The position numbers were made by a program, and so were the translations under genes. From Gottfriedia acidiceleris (lineage in GTDB: Bacteria; Bacillota; Bacilli; Bacillales; Bacillaceae_G), in assembly GCF_023115465.1 (NCBI RefSeq), contig NZ_CP096034.1, positions 868,001-932,000 on the forward strand: a DNA stretch of 64,000 nucleotides, given 5' to 3'. Of the stretch, positions 15,617-23,378 are shown piece by piece; position 1 is the stretch's first letter, and every line of letters starts with the position of its first letter. Below the pieces are notes generated by a model, which saw nothing but the letters and a program-made list of their open reading frames with translations, made no database searches and was not told where the DNA came from.

Positions 15617-15929
15617 TCAGTAATCCTCCCTAAATATAGAAAATATCTACTATTTGAAGACAAAAGGCTTGTCCAACTTAATAAACTTGAAAGAAACTTA
15701 AGAATTGGTTGTTCTAAATCTTATTACAGGGTTCGTAAGAATATTCATGTAAATTTTTAAAATTTTTTTTTTTACTAAAATTGATTCTCACAAAAAAGAT
15801 GGTTTAAAAGTTGAACGATTTAGAAAAGCTTTAATTGTATTTAACGTTTTGCATCATTCTGTTACACTTAAGGAACATAAAGGTTTATCTTTATGCAAAA
15901 TGAATTTGAAATAAGTGAGGTCAAGATTT
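15617..15929. other. Intergenic region without a supported gene
   Basis: About 310 bp of AT-rich DNA. The run tttttttttt near 15761-15773 and the cattctgttacactt stretch near 15854 precede the DUF1292 gene. I see no hairpin terminator, RNA gene or convincing reading frame. Confidence 0.5.
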
Positions 15930-16190
15930 ATGGAAAAGATTGAAGTAGACGAAATTCTTACACTTAGCTATGATGAAGGAGACGAGCAAGATTACGAAGT
16001 ACTAGGCTCAATTACGATTGAAAGTCATGAATACATAGCAGTAGGTTTACTAGAAGAAGTAGAAAAAGAAAGTGAAGAGGATATTGACGTTTTCTTCTTA
16101 AGAGTTGAAGAAGATGGCGAGTTTTACGATATAGAAACAGAAGAAGAGTTTGAAAAAGTTTCAGCTGCTTTTGATGAAGTCTTAAAATAA
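15930..16190 (+). CDS. DUF1292 family protein
   Basis: An 86-residue, strongly acidic protein of the DUF1292 family (relatives of B. subtilis YrzB), widespread in Firmicutes and without a known function. The pattern VDEILTLSYDEGDEQDYEVL, then the hydrophobic strand SHEYIAVGLL and the acidic DVFFLRVEEDGEFYDIETEE with F-E-K-V-x-x-A-F-D-E at the end is typical. ATG at 15930 with GTGAGG about nine bases upstream. A terminator follows at 16265. Confidence 0.88.
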   Translation: MEKIEVDEILTLSYDEGDEQDYEVLGSITIESHEYIAVGLLEEVEKESEEDIDVFFLRVEEDGEFYDIETEEEFEKVSAAFDEVLK

Positions 16191-16264
16191 TAAGATTAAA
16201 AAAAGTAGGATTAAAGCATTGGAATACGGGTAAAAGCATAGGTAGTATCTCTTAATTACAATAA

Positions 16265-16303
16265 AGATAGAACACTTGTAGATAATACAAAGTGTTCTTT
16301 TTT
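16265..16303 (+). terminator. Rho-independent terminator after the DUF1292 gene
   Basis: Stem agaacactt/aagtgttct with loop gtagataatacaa and a T-run. Confidence 0.9.
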
Positions 16304-16404
16304 GTATCTTTATGTAGAAATATGTAAGTTTTATTAAAAAATTGGAGTACAAACTATTAAATTTTCGGTATACTACAAATAGCAATTATATTAGGAGGAA
16401 GCTT

Positions 16405-17613
16405 ATGCAATTATCATTTAGAAATTACGCTTTCCCTTTGATTTTACTTAGTTGTATCATCATTGGTTCAGTCATCGGTTTTACTCATGAAAGCGTAGGA
16501 GTTGCCCTTAAACCAATAGGGGATTTATTTTTAAATTTATTATTCGTAGTAGTTGTACCACTTGTGTTTTTCTCTGTAGCTTCAAGTTTTGCAAATGGCG
16601 GAGGAGAAAAATTCGGTAAGATTATGCGAAATATGTCAGGGGTATTTTTATTTACAGGTATTATCGCAGCGATCATAATGCTTGTTGTTATGAAAGTTTA
16701 TCCACCTGCTCATGGAGTTCATATTCCAATTGTTAAACCAGATGCAACTGATAAAGTATCAGTAGCGGAGCAAATTGTAAATACATTTACGGTGAATGAT
16801 TTCTCAGGGTTGTTTACTAGAAGCAATATGTTAGCAATTATCGTTTTTGCTGTATTAGTTGGTTTAGCAACGAATAAAGCTGGCGATAAAGCCGACATTG
16901 TTAAAAAATTATTAGCAAGTGGTAATGTAGTGATTATGAATATGGTTAACTATATTATGTATCTTGCACCGGTTGGACTTGGAGCTTATTTTGCTTATCT
17001 TGTTCCGACATATGGTAAAGAATTAATAGGTTCATATGAGCGAGTTTTTGTTTTATATTATGTAACTGCTATTCTATTTTATTTTATCGTTTATAGTATT
17101 ATTGCTTATATGGCTGGTGGTAGTTATGGATTTAGAATTTATTGGAAAAATGTATTACCTTCAACGTTAACCTCTTTAGGAACTTGTAGTAGTGCAGCAA
17201 CGATTCCAACAAATTTTGAATCAGCTGAAAAAATGGGCGTATCTAAAAAGATTAGAGAGACTGTTATTCCTTTAGCTAGTGCATTACACAAAGATGGCTC
17301 TGTTATGGGTGGAGTCGTAAAAATTGCTTTTGCATTTGGTGTATTTGGAATGAATTTCTCTGGTTTGAATATTTATCTTGTTACAATCGGTATTGCATTA
17401 CTAGTTGGTATGGTAATGGGAGCGATTCCGAATGGTGGAATGATTGGGGAAATGTTAATTCTTTCTCTGTTTGGTTTACCGGTAGAATCTTTACCAATTC
17501 TTGCAGCAATTAGTACGTTAATTGATCCGCCTGCAACAATGTTAAATGCAACAGGTGATTTATCTGTGAGTATGTTAGTTGAGAGATTGACTAACGGGAA
17601 AAAGACTGCATAA
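16405..17613 (+). CDS. Dicarboxylate/amino acid:cation symporter (DAACS, GltP-like)
   Basis: A 402-residue sodium- or proton-coupled symporter of the glutamate/aspartate/dicarboxylate family. Family marks in order: N-terminal helices with LLFVVVVPLVFFSVA, re-entrant loop 1 as LGTCSSAATIPTN (serine-rich SSS-type motif, here TCSS), helix 7 with FAFGVFGMNF, and re-entrant loop 2/helix 8 with IDPPATMLNATGDLSVSML, containing the substrate- and cation-binding N-x-x-G-D. ATG at 16405 with TAGGAGGAA upstream gives a normal-length protein; the longer frame from 16342 would add residues from the leader. Monocistronic. Substrate not fixed: glutamate, serine or C4-dicarboxylate are all handled by this family. 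Confidence 0.88.
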   Translation: MQLSFRNYAFPLILLSCIIIGSVIGFTHESVGVALKPIGDLFLNLLFVVVVPLVFFSVASSFANGGGEKFGKIMRNMSGVFLFTGIIAAIIMLVVMKVYPPAHGVHIPIVKPDATDKVSVAEQIVNTFTVNDFSGLFTRSNMLAIIVFAVLVGLATNKAGDKADIVKKLLASGNVVIMNMVNYIMYLAPVGLGAYFAYLVPTYGKELIGSYERVFVLYYVTAILFYFIVYSIIAYMAGGSYGFRIYWKNVLPSTLTSLGTCSSAATIPTNFESAEKMGVSKKIRETVIPLASALHKDGSVMGGVVKIAFAFGVFGMNFSGLNIYLVTIGIALLVGMVMGAIPNGGMIGEMLILSLFGLPVESLPILAAISTLIDPPATMLNATGDLSVSMLVERLTNGKKTA

Positions 17614-17617
17614 AAAC

Positions 17618-17644
17618 GAAGACTGGGAATCTCCCAGTCTTTTA
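17618..17644 (+). terminator. Rho-independent terminator after the symporter gene
   Basis: Stem aagactggga/tcccagtctt, loop atc, T-run. Confidence 0.92.
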
Positions 17645-17658
17645 TTTTAGTAAGAGTT

Positions 17659-18008
17659 TCAAGTTTCAGTCATTATTCCACCATTTACATAAAGTACTTG
17701 GCCTGTTACAAAAGAGGAGTCATCAGAAGCAAGATATAGATAGGTTGGGACATGTTCGAATGGTTGACCTGCACGTTTCATAGTAGTATCTAAACCAAAT
17801 GTTTTCACATACTCTGCTGAGTAGCTTGAGACGATTAGCGTAGTCCAAATTGGTCCAGGGGCAACTGCATTTACACGGATTCCTTTTTTAGCTAATTGAT
17901 TGAACTACCTTCTTTTAAATATGGAAGCAGCTTTCGTTAAGTAAAACATAGGAAAAATATTCGTTTGATCAGTAAGTTCTATTTGTTCATTTAAATTTCG
18001 TTTTTCCT
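17659..18008 (-). pseudogene. Decayed short-chain dehydrogenase/reductase (SDR)
   Basis: On the minus strand, 17903-17659 encodes a good SDR C-terminus: QLAKKGIRVNAVAPGPIW, later PTYLYLASDDSSFVTG and QVLYVNGGIMTET to a TGA at 17659. Upstream, after an in-frame TAG, about 18008-17905 encodes NIFPMFYLTKAASIFK, which in a complete SDR lies near the middle. The stretch between (catalytic Ser and YxxxK) and the N-terminal NAD-binding fold are missing. The gene has therefore lost an internal segment and its start, and is not functional. Confidence 0.8.
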
Positions 18009-18034
18009 ATTGACCATTTTATAATTTAACACTT

Positions 18035-18055
18035 AGGAAAAAGAACACATAGCTT
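18035..18055. terminator. Left arm of a terminator split by the IS insertion
   Basis: ggaaaaagaacacata at about 18037-18052 is complementary to tatgtgttctttttt at about 19499-19514 on the other side of the IS. Removing the IS and one copy of the AAT target duplication restores a hairpin with a 14-bp stem and loop gcttaa. It would have terminated the minus-strand aminopeptidase gene, and possibly the opposite direction too. Confidence 0.8.
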
Positions 18056-18112
18056 AATTGAACTGCACCCCGATTGTTAGACACGGCTAACAATCGGAGG
18101 TGTAGTTTTTTT

Positions 18113-18622
18113 ATGGCTAAATTTACATTAGATCAAAAGATAACTGTTGTTAACGAGTACTTAGAAGGTAAAGGATCACTAAGAAGTATTGGAAAAAAAT
18201 ATGGTATTTACCATAAGCATATTCATAAATGGGTAGCTCTCTTTAATACGCATGGATTGGAGGGATTAAATTCTAGATATACAAACTACTCTGGCGAGTT
18301 TAAAATGAACGTATTAACGTATATGAACGAAACAGGGTCGTCAGTCTTAGAAACAGCTGCTGCTTTTAATATCCCAGCACCATCAACCATCTTTAAATGG
18401 CAATCCATTTTAGAGGAGAAAGGTGTGGACGCCCTTTATTCAAAAAAACGGGGGCGTCCAATTATGAAAAGAGAAACTAAGAAAAAACAAGTTGTAGAAG
18501 GATCACAAGAGGCATTATTAGCTGAAATTGAACGATTGAAAATGGAAAATGCATATTTAAAAAAGTTGAATGCCTTAGTTCAAGAGGAGAGAAAATTACA
18601 GAACGACAAAAAGCGAAAGTAA
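18113..18622 (+). CDS. IS3-family transposase OrfA (helix-turn-helix)
   Basis: The 169-residue OrfA recognises the element's ends. It has two helix-turn-helix segments, LRSIGKKYGIYHKHIHKWVA and LETAAAFNIPAPSTIFKWQS, followed by the basic KKRGRPIMKRETKKK. A leucine-zipper-like end (AEIERLKMENAYLKKLNALV) is typical of IS150-type OrfA and mediates multimerisation. ATG at 18113 with a GGAGG about twelve bases upstream; the earlier frame start at 18074 lies within the terminal repeat. The slippery heptamer at 18559-18565 lies inside its 3' part. Confidence 0.92.
   Translation: MAKFTLDQKITVVNEYLEGKGSLRSIGKKYGIYHKHIHKWVALFNTHGLEGLNSRYTNYSGEFKMNVLTYMNETGSSVLETAAAFNIPAPSTIFKWQSILEEKGVDALYSKKRGRPIMKRETKKKQVVEGSQEALLAEIERLKMENAYLKKLNALVQEERKLQNDKKRK
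18559..18565 (+). promoter_or_regulatory. Programmed -1 frameshift site (A-AAA-AAG)
   Basis: In the OrfA frame the codons are tta aaa aag, so the heptamer is correctly phased. The -1 frame is open from before this point to the OrfB stop at 19461, with no other stop. IS3-family elements make their OrfAB transposase this way. Confidence 0.85.
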
Positions 18623-19461
18623 TCTATGAATTAAGGCACGAATACAAGGTAATTGATTTAGTAAAAATAGCTGAGATTCCACGTAGTACCTATTATTACT
18701 GGGTAAATAAAATTAAAACTCCTGATAAGTATGTTGAAGTAAAGGAATCTATCAAACAAATTTTCCATGAACATCTTGGGAGATATGGGTACCGTCGAAT
18801 TACTTTAGAATTGCGTAATCAAGGTCTTTTAATTAACCATAAGACAGTTCGTCGATTAATGCTTGAATTAGGATTAAAGAGCCTTGTAAGAGTTAAAAAG
18901 TACCGTTCTTATCGTGGAAACGTTGGTAGAATAGCTCCAAATCTACTTAATCGTGAGTTTAACGCATCAAAGCCTAATGAAAAGTGGGCTACTGATGTAA
19001 CGGAATTTCATTTATTTGGTGAGAAGATATACTTTTCGCCTATCCTCGACCTATATAACGGTGAGATCGTGGCTTATAATTTTGAAAAACGTCCTGTATT
19101 TCCATTAGTAACAAAAATGTTAGATAAAGCTTTTAAACGCCTTAATGATGGTGACTCCCCTATCCTACATTCAGATCAAGGATGGCATTACCAAATGAAA
19201 AAATATCAGCATCTACTCAAAGAAAACAAAATTATCCAAAGTATGTCCCGAAAAGGTAACTGTTTAGATAATGCAGTTATGGAAAACTTCTTTGGTTTAT
19301 TAAAGTCTGAATTATTTTATCTTCAGGAATTTAAGAGTATCGAAGATTTCATTTTAGAATTAGAAAATTATATCCACTACTACAATCACAAACGAATTAA
19401 GACAAAATTAAAAGGATTGAGCCCTGTACAATACAGGGTCCAATCCTCACTAGTAGCATAA
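18559..19461 (+). CDS. IS3-family transposase OrfB (frameshift product, catalytic half)
   Basis: The -1 frame relative to OrfA, about 300 codons from the slippery site; it is made mainly as an OrfAB fusion and has no good start of its own. The N-terminal part is HTH_21-like (GRYGYRRITLELRNQGL, NHKTVRRLM). The DDE integrase core follows: first Asp in KWATDVTEFHL, second in ILHSDQGWHYQ, Glu in DNAVMENFFGLLKSE, with the closing YNHKRIKTKLKGLSP. All three catalytic residues are present, so the enzyme should be active. Its last 133 codons match the fragment at 2-403. Confidence 0.93.
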   Translation, partial: KKVECLSSRGEKITERQKAKVIYELRHEYKVIDLVKIAEIPRSTYYYWVNKIKTPDKYVEVKESIKQIFHEHLGRYGYRRITLELRNQGLLINHKTVRRLMLELGLKSLVRVKKYRSYRGNVGRIAPNLLNREFNASKPNEKWATDVTEFHLFGEKIYFSPILDLYNGEIVAYNFEKRPVFPLVTKMLDKAFKRLNDGDSPILHSDQGWHYQMKKYQHLLKENKIIQSMSRKGNCLDNAVMENFFGLLKSELFYLQEFKSIEDFILELENYIHYYNHKRIKTKLKGLSPVQYRVQSSLVA

Positions 19462-19498
19462 TTAAAATATGTGTCTAACTTTTTGGGTCCAGTTCAAA

Positions 19499-19515
19499 TA
19501 TGTGTTCTTTTTTCT
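19499..19515. terminator. Right arm of the terminator split by the IS
   Basis: tatgtgttctttttt pairs with the left arm at about 18037-18052. The adjacent aminopeptidase gene (minus strand) ends at 19521, so it now reads into the IS without its original hairpin. Confidence 0.8.
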
Positions 19516-19520
19516 AAAGA

Positions 19521-20636
19521 TTATTTTAAGTTTTCAGGGTTTAATCCTTTTAATTCTTCGATTACGAAAAGACCGTCTTTACGGATTAAAACGTCATCGA
19601 AATAGATTTCTCCTCCACCGTATTCAGGGCGTTGGATACAAACCATATCCCAGTGGATATTTGAGTTGTTACCGTTGTAAGCTTCATCATAAGCTTGACC
19701 TGGTGTAAAGTGGAAGCTTCCATCGATTTTTTCATCGAATAAAATGTCTCCCATCGGGTGTAAGATGTATGGATTTACACCAATCGCGAATTCACCGATA
19801 AAGCGTGCACCTTCATCTGTATCAAAGATTTTGTTGATACGCTCAGTGTCGTTAGCAGTTGCTTCTACAATTTTACCTTCTTTGAATTTAAGTTGAACAT
19901 TTTCAAAAGTAAATCCATTGTTAGGAGATGGCGTGTTATAAGAAAGTGTACCATTTACTGAATTACGAACAGGTGCTGTAAATACTTCACCATCCGGAAT
20001 ATTCATTTCACCAGCACATTTAATAGCTGGGATATCTTTAATTGAGAATGTAAGATCAGTTCCAGGACCTTTAATTTGAACTTTATCCGTACGGTTCATT
20101 AATTCAACAAGAGCATCCATTGCTTTGTCCATTTTACCGTAATCTAAATTACATACATTAAAATAGAAATCTTCAAATGCTTCAGTGCTCATTTTTGCTG
20201 ATTGAGCCATTGAATCAGTTGGGTAACGTAGTACAACCCATTTAGTTTTTGGAACACGAATTGCTCTATGTACTTTTTGACCTACAGTTTTACCATGGAT
20301 CTTAGTTTTTTCGTCCGGTACATCAGAAAGTTCATTAATATTAACACCTGAACGTAAACCGATATAAGCATCCATATCTTTCATTACATTTGCTTCGTAT
20401 TCAGCTACTTTATTAAAGTGTTCTTCTGTAGCACCCATTAATAATGCGCGATCTACTTTATGATCCTTGATTGATACGAAAGGAAAACCACCAGCAGCAT
20501 ATGCTTCTTTAACTAAAGCTGTAACTAATTCAGTTTCTAGCTTAAAGTTTTCAATTAAGATTTTTTCTCCTGGTTGTAATTTTACTGAGTAATTGATTAA
20601 GTTTTTAGCTAATTTTGAAATACGTGGATCTTTCAT
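19521..20636 (-). CDS. ampS: M29-family metallo-aminopeptidase (AmpS/aminopeptidase T type)
   Basis: A 371-residue cytosolic aminopeptidase of peptidase family M29, which removes N-terminal residues from peptides with a dinuclear metal site. Family features: the N-terminal half with GEKILIENFKLETELVTALV, the Glu-rich metal region around KCAGEMNIPDGEVFTAPV, the HPMGDILFDEKIDGSFHFT segment, and the C-terminal IHWDMVCIQRPEYGGGEIYF. ATG at 20636 with GGAGG about ten bases upstream. Its natural terminator has been split by the IS insertion. It is divergent from ytxG. The symbol follows the B. subtilis homologue and is a family-level assignment. Confidence 0.88.
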   Translation of the reverse strand: MKDPRISKLAKNLINYSVKLQPGEKILIENFKLETELVTALVKEAYAAGGFPFVSIKDHKVDRALLMGATEEHFNKVAEYEANVMKDMDAYIGLRSGVNINELSDVPDEKTKIHGKTVGQKVHRAIRVPKTKWVVLRYPTDSMAQSAKMSTEAFEDFYFNVCNLDYGKMDKAMDALVELMNRTDKVQIKGPGTDLTFSIKDIPAIKCAGEMNIPDGEVFTAPVRNSVNGTLSYNTPSPNNGFTFENVQLKFKEGKIVEATANDTERINKIFDTDEGARFIGEFAIGVNPYILHPMGDILFDEKIDGSFHFTPGQAYDEAYNGNNSNIHWDMVCIQRPEYGGGEIYFDDVLIRKDGLFVIEELKGLNPENLK

Positions 20637-20834
20637 TGAAAATTCCCTCCAATAATTATAACTATATACCTATTGTAAACTATTTAGTCAGTTTTGTTTA
20701 CTATAGTATTCTTTTTTTACTAAAGAATTTGAAAACTTGTTTTACGACTAGTTTAGTGTTTGGTAAAATTTGTAGTATAATACGAAATAAGTGATTAAAT
20801 TTGTGGAAGGCTAGAAGGAAAGGGGTTTTTTCGA

Positions 20835-21332
20835 ATGGATTTAATTTCTATTAGTGCATTAATCGCAGCAGTTGCATTTGTGATTTTAGTTGTATTTATT
20901 AGTCGTACTTTATTCAGACTAGAAAGGGTATTTAGAGGTGTAGAATCTACTATTGCTGAAACACAAAAAGATTTACATAATGTTTGTGTTGAAGCCGTCC
21001 AATTAGTACATACTTCGAATCATTTAGCAAATGAGGCTAAAATTTTTGTGAATAATTCGAATGAACTTACGAAAGATATGCGAGAACGAGCAAAATCCCT
21101 TGATGTATTAGCTAAATCAGTCGAAGAAGTCGGAGTAACAATCTCAGAAATGAATGAAAAAGTACGAGATACTGCTAATAATGTCTCGAATACTGTAAAA
21201 GTTAGTACTGAAAAAATGTCCCAATTGGTAAATTGGGGAAATACAGCAATGGATTTATGGGAAAAGTACAAAACGAAGCGTGAGGGAAAAAAGAGAAATG
21301 GTAAATCGAATATCAACGATTCAACAGTTTGA
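20835..21332 (+). CDS. ytxG: DUF948 protein YtxG
   Basis: A 165-residue general-stress type protein. It has one N-terminal membrane helix (SALIAAVAFVILVVFISRTL, about 7-26) and a long helical domain with heptad spacing (RVFRGVESTIAETQKDLHNV on to SEMNEKVRDTANNVSNTVKV), the DUF948 pattern, ending in a charged tail. In B. subtilis ytxG-ytxH-ytxJ form a SigB/SigH-influenced operon; here ytxH is absent and brxC overlaps the ytxG end by 35 bp. ATG at 20835 with AAAGGGG upstream. Confidence 0.88.
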   Translation: MDLISISALIAAVAFVILVVFISRTLFRLERVFRGVESTIAETQKDLHNVCVEAVQLVHTSNHLANEAKIFVNNSNELTKDMRERAKSLDVLAKSVEEVGVTISEMNEKVRDTANNVSNTVKVSTEKMSQLVNWGNTAMDLWEKYKTKREGKKRNGKSNINDSTV

Positions 21333-21627
21333 TGAACTAATTAACAACGATGAGAAATTTGTGTTTTTAAAGCATAGTACAACATGCCCAATTAGTCATG
21401 CAGCTTATACTGAATTTTTAGCTTTTGCATCTGCATATGAGAATGTCCCTTTGTATTTTTTACAAGTTCAAGATGACAGAGAATTGTCTAACTATATTGC
21501 TGAGAAAACAGCAATTAAACATGAATCTCCACAATTATTTATTTTTGAAAATGGAGAAGCAGTATATAATACTTCTCATTTTTCAATTAAGAAAGATGAA
21601 ATTGAAAAAGCATTTTCAAAAAAATAA
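21298..21627 (+). CDS. brxC: Bacilliredoxin BrxC (YtxJ)
   Basis: A 109-residue thioredoxin-fold protein with the monothiol-like active site TTCPISHAAY (Cys about 25). This is the TCPIS motif of YtxJ/BrxC, which removes bacillithiol from mixed disulfides on proteins after oxidative stress. The later cis-Pro region is HESPQLFIF. The ATG at 21298 lies inside the end of ytxG, with GAGGGAAAAAAGAG ahead of it; the longer frame from 21280 begins at a GTG that overlaps the binding site. Followed by a strong terminator. In B. subtilis the next gene is aroA; here a galactan cluster intervenes. Confidence 0.9.
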   Translation: MVNRISTIQQFDELINNDEKFVFLKHSTTCPISHAAYTEFLAFASAYENVPLYFLQVQDDRELSNYIAEKTAIKHESPQLFIFENGEAVYNTSHFSIKKDEIEKAFSKK

Positions 21628-21644
21628 ATCCTATTCATTTTATT

Positions 21645-21681
21645 ATAAAAAGAACTCCAATTTGTACATTGGGGTTCTTTT
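21645..21681 (+). terminator. Rho-independent terminator after brxC
   Basis: Stem aaagaactccaat/attggggttcttt, loop ttgtac, T-run. Confidence 0.92.
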
Positions 21682-21841
21682 TGTTTGGCTCTTTTTAATG
21701 ATTAGTAAGATGAAGTAGATTCTATGTTAAATAAAAACGACTACAAATTTAATATTTTGACAATGATTTCAGAAGTAATGAAGGTGAGTAAAGAAAATAA
21801 ATAAAAAGACTGTTAAATCATTTACTAAAAGTGAGTTAATA

Positions 21842-21898
21842 TTTTTAGTTAAAATTTTAGTAAAATATATTGACTGTAAATTAAGAATATACTATCCT
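21842..21898 (+). promoter_or_regulatory. Promoter 1 of the galactan cluster with upstream AT box
   Basis: An upstream box ttttagttaaaattttag (21843-21860, continuing taaaa) contains two TTTTAGT(T)AAAA units. -35 TTGACT is at 21870-21875, then a 17-bp spacer and -10 TATCCT at 21893-21898. The box and -35 spacing are nearly the same at promoter 2 (27282-27337), so it is a likely binding site of the cluster's own regulator. Confidence 0.7.
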
Positions 21899-21903
21899 TA
21901 CCT

Positions 21904-21917
21904 TGAAGGCGCTTTCA
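21904..21917. promoter_or_regulatory. cre-like catabolite-repression operator
   Basis: TGAAGGCGCTTTCA differs from the palindromic cre TGAAAGCGCTTTCA at one position and overlaps the expected transcription start, where bound CcpA would block initiation. The ccpA gene is at 39538. Confidence 0.85.
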
Positions 21918-21949
21918 GAATTGTGCTAATAAAAGGAAGGAGAAACAAA

Positions 21950-23230
21950 ATGAAAATCTCAAAGATATTTGCTTTAGTGGTTTCAGTATTTTTAGTACTT
22001 GCTGGTTGCTCTGGTGGTAAATCTACAAATTCAGATGCAAACACAAATGGTGATGGTAAAGTTAAGATTTCCTTTATTAATGGATTTACTGGTGGAGATG
22101 GTGTTTATATGAAAAAAATTACTGACGCCTTCAACGCCTCTCAAGATAAGTACGTTGTTACAGAGTTACAAGAAAAAGATCATTATACTAAATTTAAATC
22201 AGGTGATTATGACCTTGTTGTAATCCACGGCAATAACCTTAAAACATATAAACAAGATGGACTAATACAAGATATTAAGCCAGTTCTTGATAAAGCTGGA
22301 ATAAAAGAAACTGACTTCCATAAAGCGGGAATGGATATTGTAAAAATAGATGGTGAAATTACCGCTGTACCGCTGGATATTCATCCGTTAACAATGTTCT
22401 ACAATAAAGAGTTGGTAAAAGAAGCTCCAAAAACATATGAAGATTTACTAAAAATAAATAAAACACTTCAAGCAGAGAATAAAGACCTTTATGCTCTTGG
22501 AGTTCCTGCAAGTGGATTAGTTGAATTCTACATGCATATGATTGCTGTTCAAAATGGCATTGAATTAAAAGATGGGAATCACTTAAATTTTGCTCAGTCT
22601 AAGTATGCAGATGCACTAATGAAGTTTCATGATATGGTTTGGCAGGATAAAGTTTCTCCACCTGGGTTAGGATTAGACGGTGAATTCCAAACTTTCATGA
22701 AGGAAGCGAAGGGTGGAAAAGCTTATCAAACTGCTGTAGCACTCACTGGCCCTTGGTTCTATGGTGCAGCTAAAGAAAAGTATGGAGAAAATTTAGGGGT
22801 GGCTCCAATTCCTCAAATTGGGACTAAACTAGCTGCTTATGGAAATGCACATACAATTGCTTTATCTTCAAAAGTAAAAGACAAAAAGGTTTTAAATGGT
22901 ATCTCCGAATACTTAAAATTTATGTTTACACCTGAAAACTTAATTCATTGGGCTGAAGGTGGCCAAGCTCCAGTGCATCTTGCTACGCTAGAAAAAATTA
23001 AGGCTGAGCCAGATAAGTACCAAATCGCTTATCAAAACTCTCAACAATTTGATCACTATGTGAGTCCACCAGCTGTTTATCAATTTGGTGAACAAATGAG
23101 ATATATGAATGAAACTGTATTTAGTAAACTAGTAAAAACTAAAGATTTTACAAACGAAGATTTAATGAAAGAATTAAAAAAGGCAACAAAAATGGCTAAA
23201 CAAATCGCAGATACAGCACCACAAAAGTAA
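21950..23230 (+). CDS. ABC transporter sugar-binding lipoprotein (family 1)
   Basis: A 426-residue extracellular binding protein that captures an oligosaccharide for import. It has a lipoprotein signal (MKISKIFALVVSVFLVLAGC, lipobox LAGC, lipidated Cys 20) and a Gly/Ser/Asn linker. It continues into a family 1 fold: SFINGFTGGDGVYMKKITDA at the start of the mature domain, DLVVIHGN hinge strand, AVPLDIHPLTMFYNKELVK, and GGKAYQTAVALTGPWFYGA. ATG at 21950 with GGAAGGAG upstream. It heads the cluster behind promoter 1 and a cre site. A terminator-like hairpin after it would give more binding protein than permease. Galacto-oligosaccharide is the likely ligand from context. Confidence 0.9.
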   Translation: MKISKIFALVVSVFLVLAGCSGGKSTNSDANTNGDGKVKISFINGFTGGDGVYMKKITDAFNASQDKYVVTELQEKDHYTKFKSGDYDLVVIHGNNLKTYKQDGLIQDIKPVLDKAGIKETDFHKAGMDIVKIDGEITAVPLDIHPLTMFYNKELVKEAPKTYEDLLKINKTLQAENKDLYALGVPASGLVEFYMHMIAVQNGIELKDGNHLNFAQSKYADALMKFHDMVWQDKVSPPGLGLDGEFQTFMKEAKGGKAYQTAVALTGPWFYGAAKEKYGENLGVAPIPQIGTKLAAYGNAHTIALSSKVKDKKVLNGISEYLKFMFTPENLIHWAEGGQAPVHLATLEKIKAEPDKYQIAYQNSQQFDHYVSPPAVYQFGEQMRYMNETVFSKLVKTKDFTNEDLMKELKKATKMAKQIADTAPQK

Positions 23231-23238
23231 AAATGTGC

Positions 23239-23276
23239 GAAGAATGACTCTGGTATTAAAACGGGGTCATTCTTTC
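23239..23276 (+). terminator. Hairpin between binding-protein and permease genes
   Basis: Stem gaatgactctg/cggggtcattc with loop gtattaaaa and a T-rich tail. It is probably partial termination or an mRNA-stabilising stem that sets the ratio of binding protein to permease. Confidence 0.7.
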
Positions 23277-23378
23277 TAATAACCTATTAAAATTAACTTA
23301 AGATTGGTTTTTGCAATGAAAAAGACTAAATAATTAAAGAATTAGTGAATATTTAGGGTTCACATTGGAGGTCAAAAT

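Larger units (their letters stand above)
18059..19496 (+). mobile_element. Complete IS3-family (IS150-like) insertion sequence
   Basis: About 1438 bp. The terminal inverted repeats match at about 20 of 26 positions (left tgaactgcaccccgattgtt..., right end read inward tgaactggacccaaaaagtt...), bounded by a 3-bp target duplication aat at 18056-18058 and 19497-19499. Two overlapping frames encode OrfA and OrfB, linked by an A-AAA-AAG slippery site. All parts look intact, so the element is probably active. Its 3' end matches the partial copy at 1-438. Confidence 0.95.

Noticed and set aside
16491-16510. cre-like word in the symporter gene (tgaaagcgtaggag)
   Set aside because: Only half of the palindrome matches, so it is probably coding sequence.
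19469-19708. 79-codon plus-strand frame at the right end of the IS
   Set aside because: It overlaps the IS terminus and runs antisense over the ampS 3' end; composition is not protein-like.
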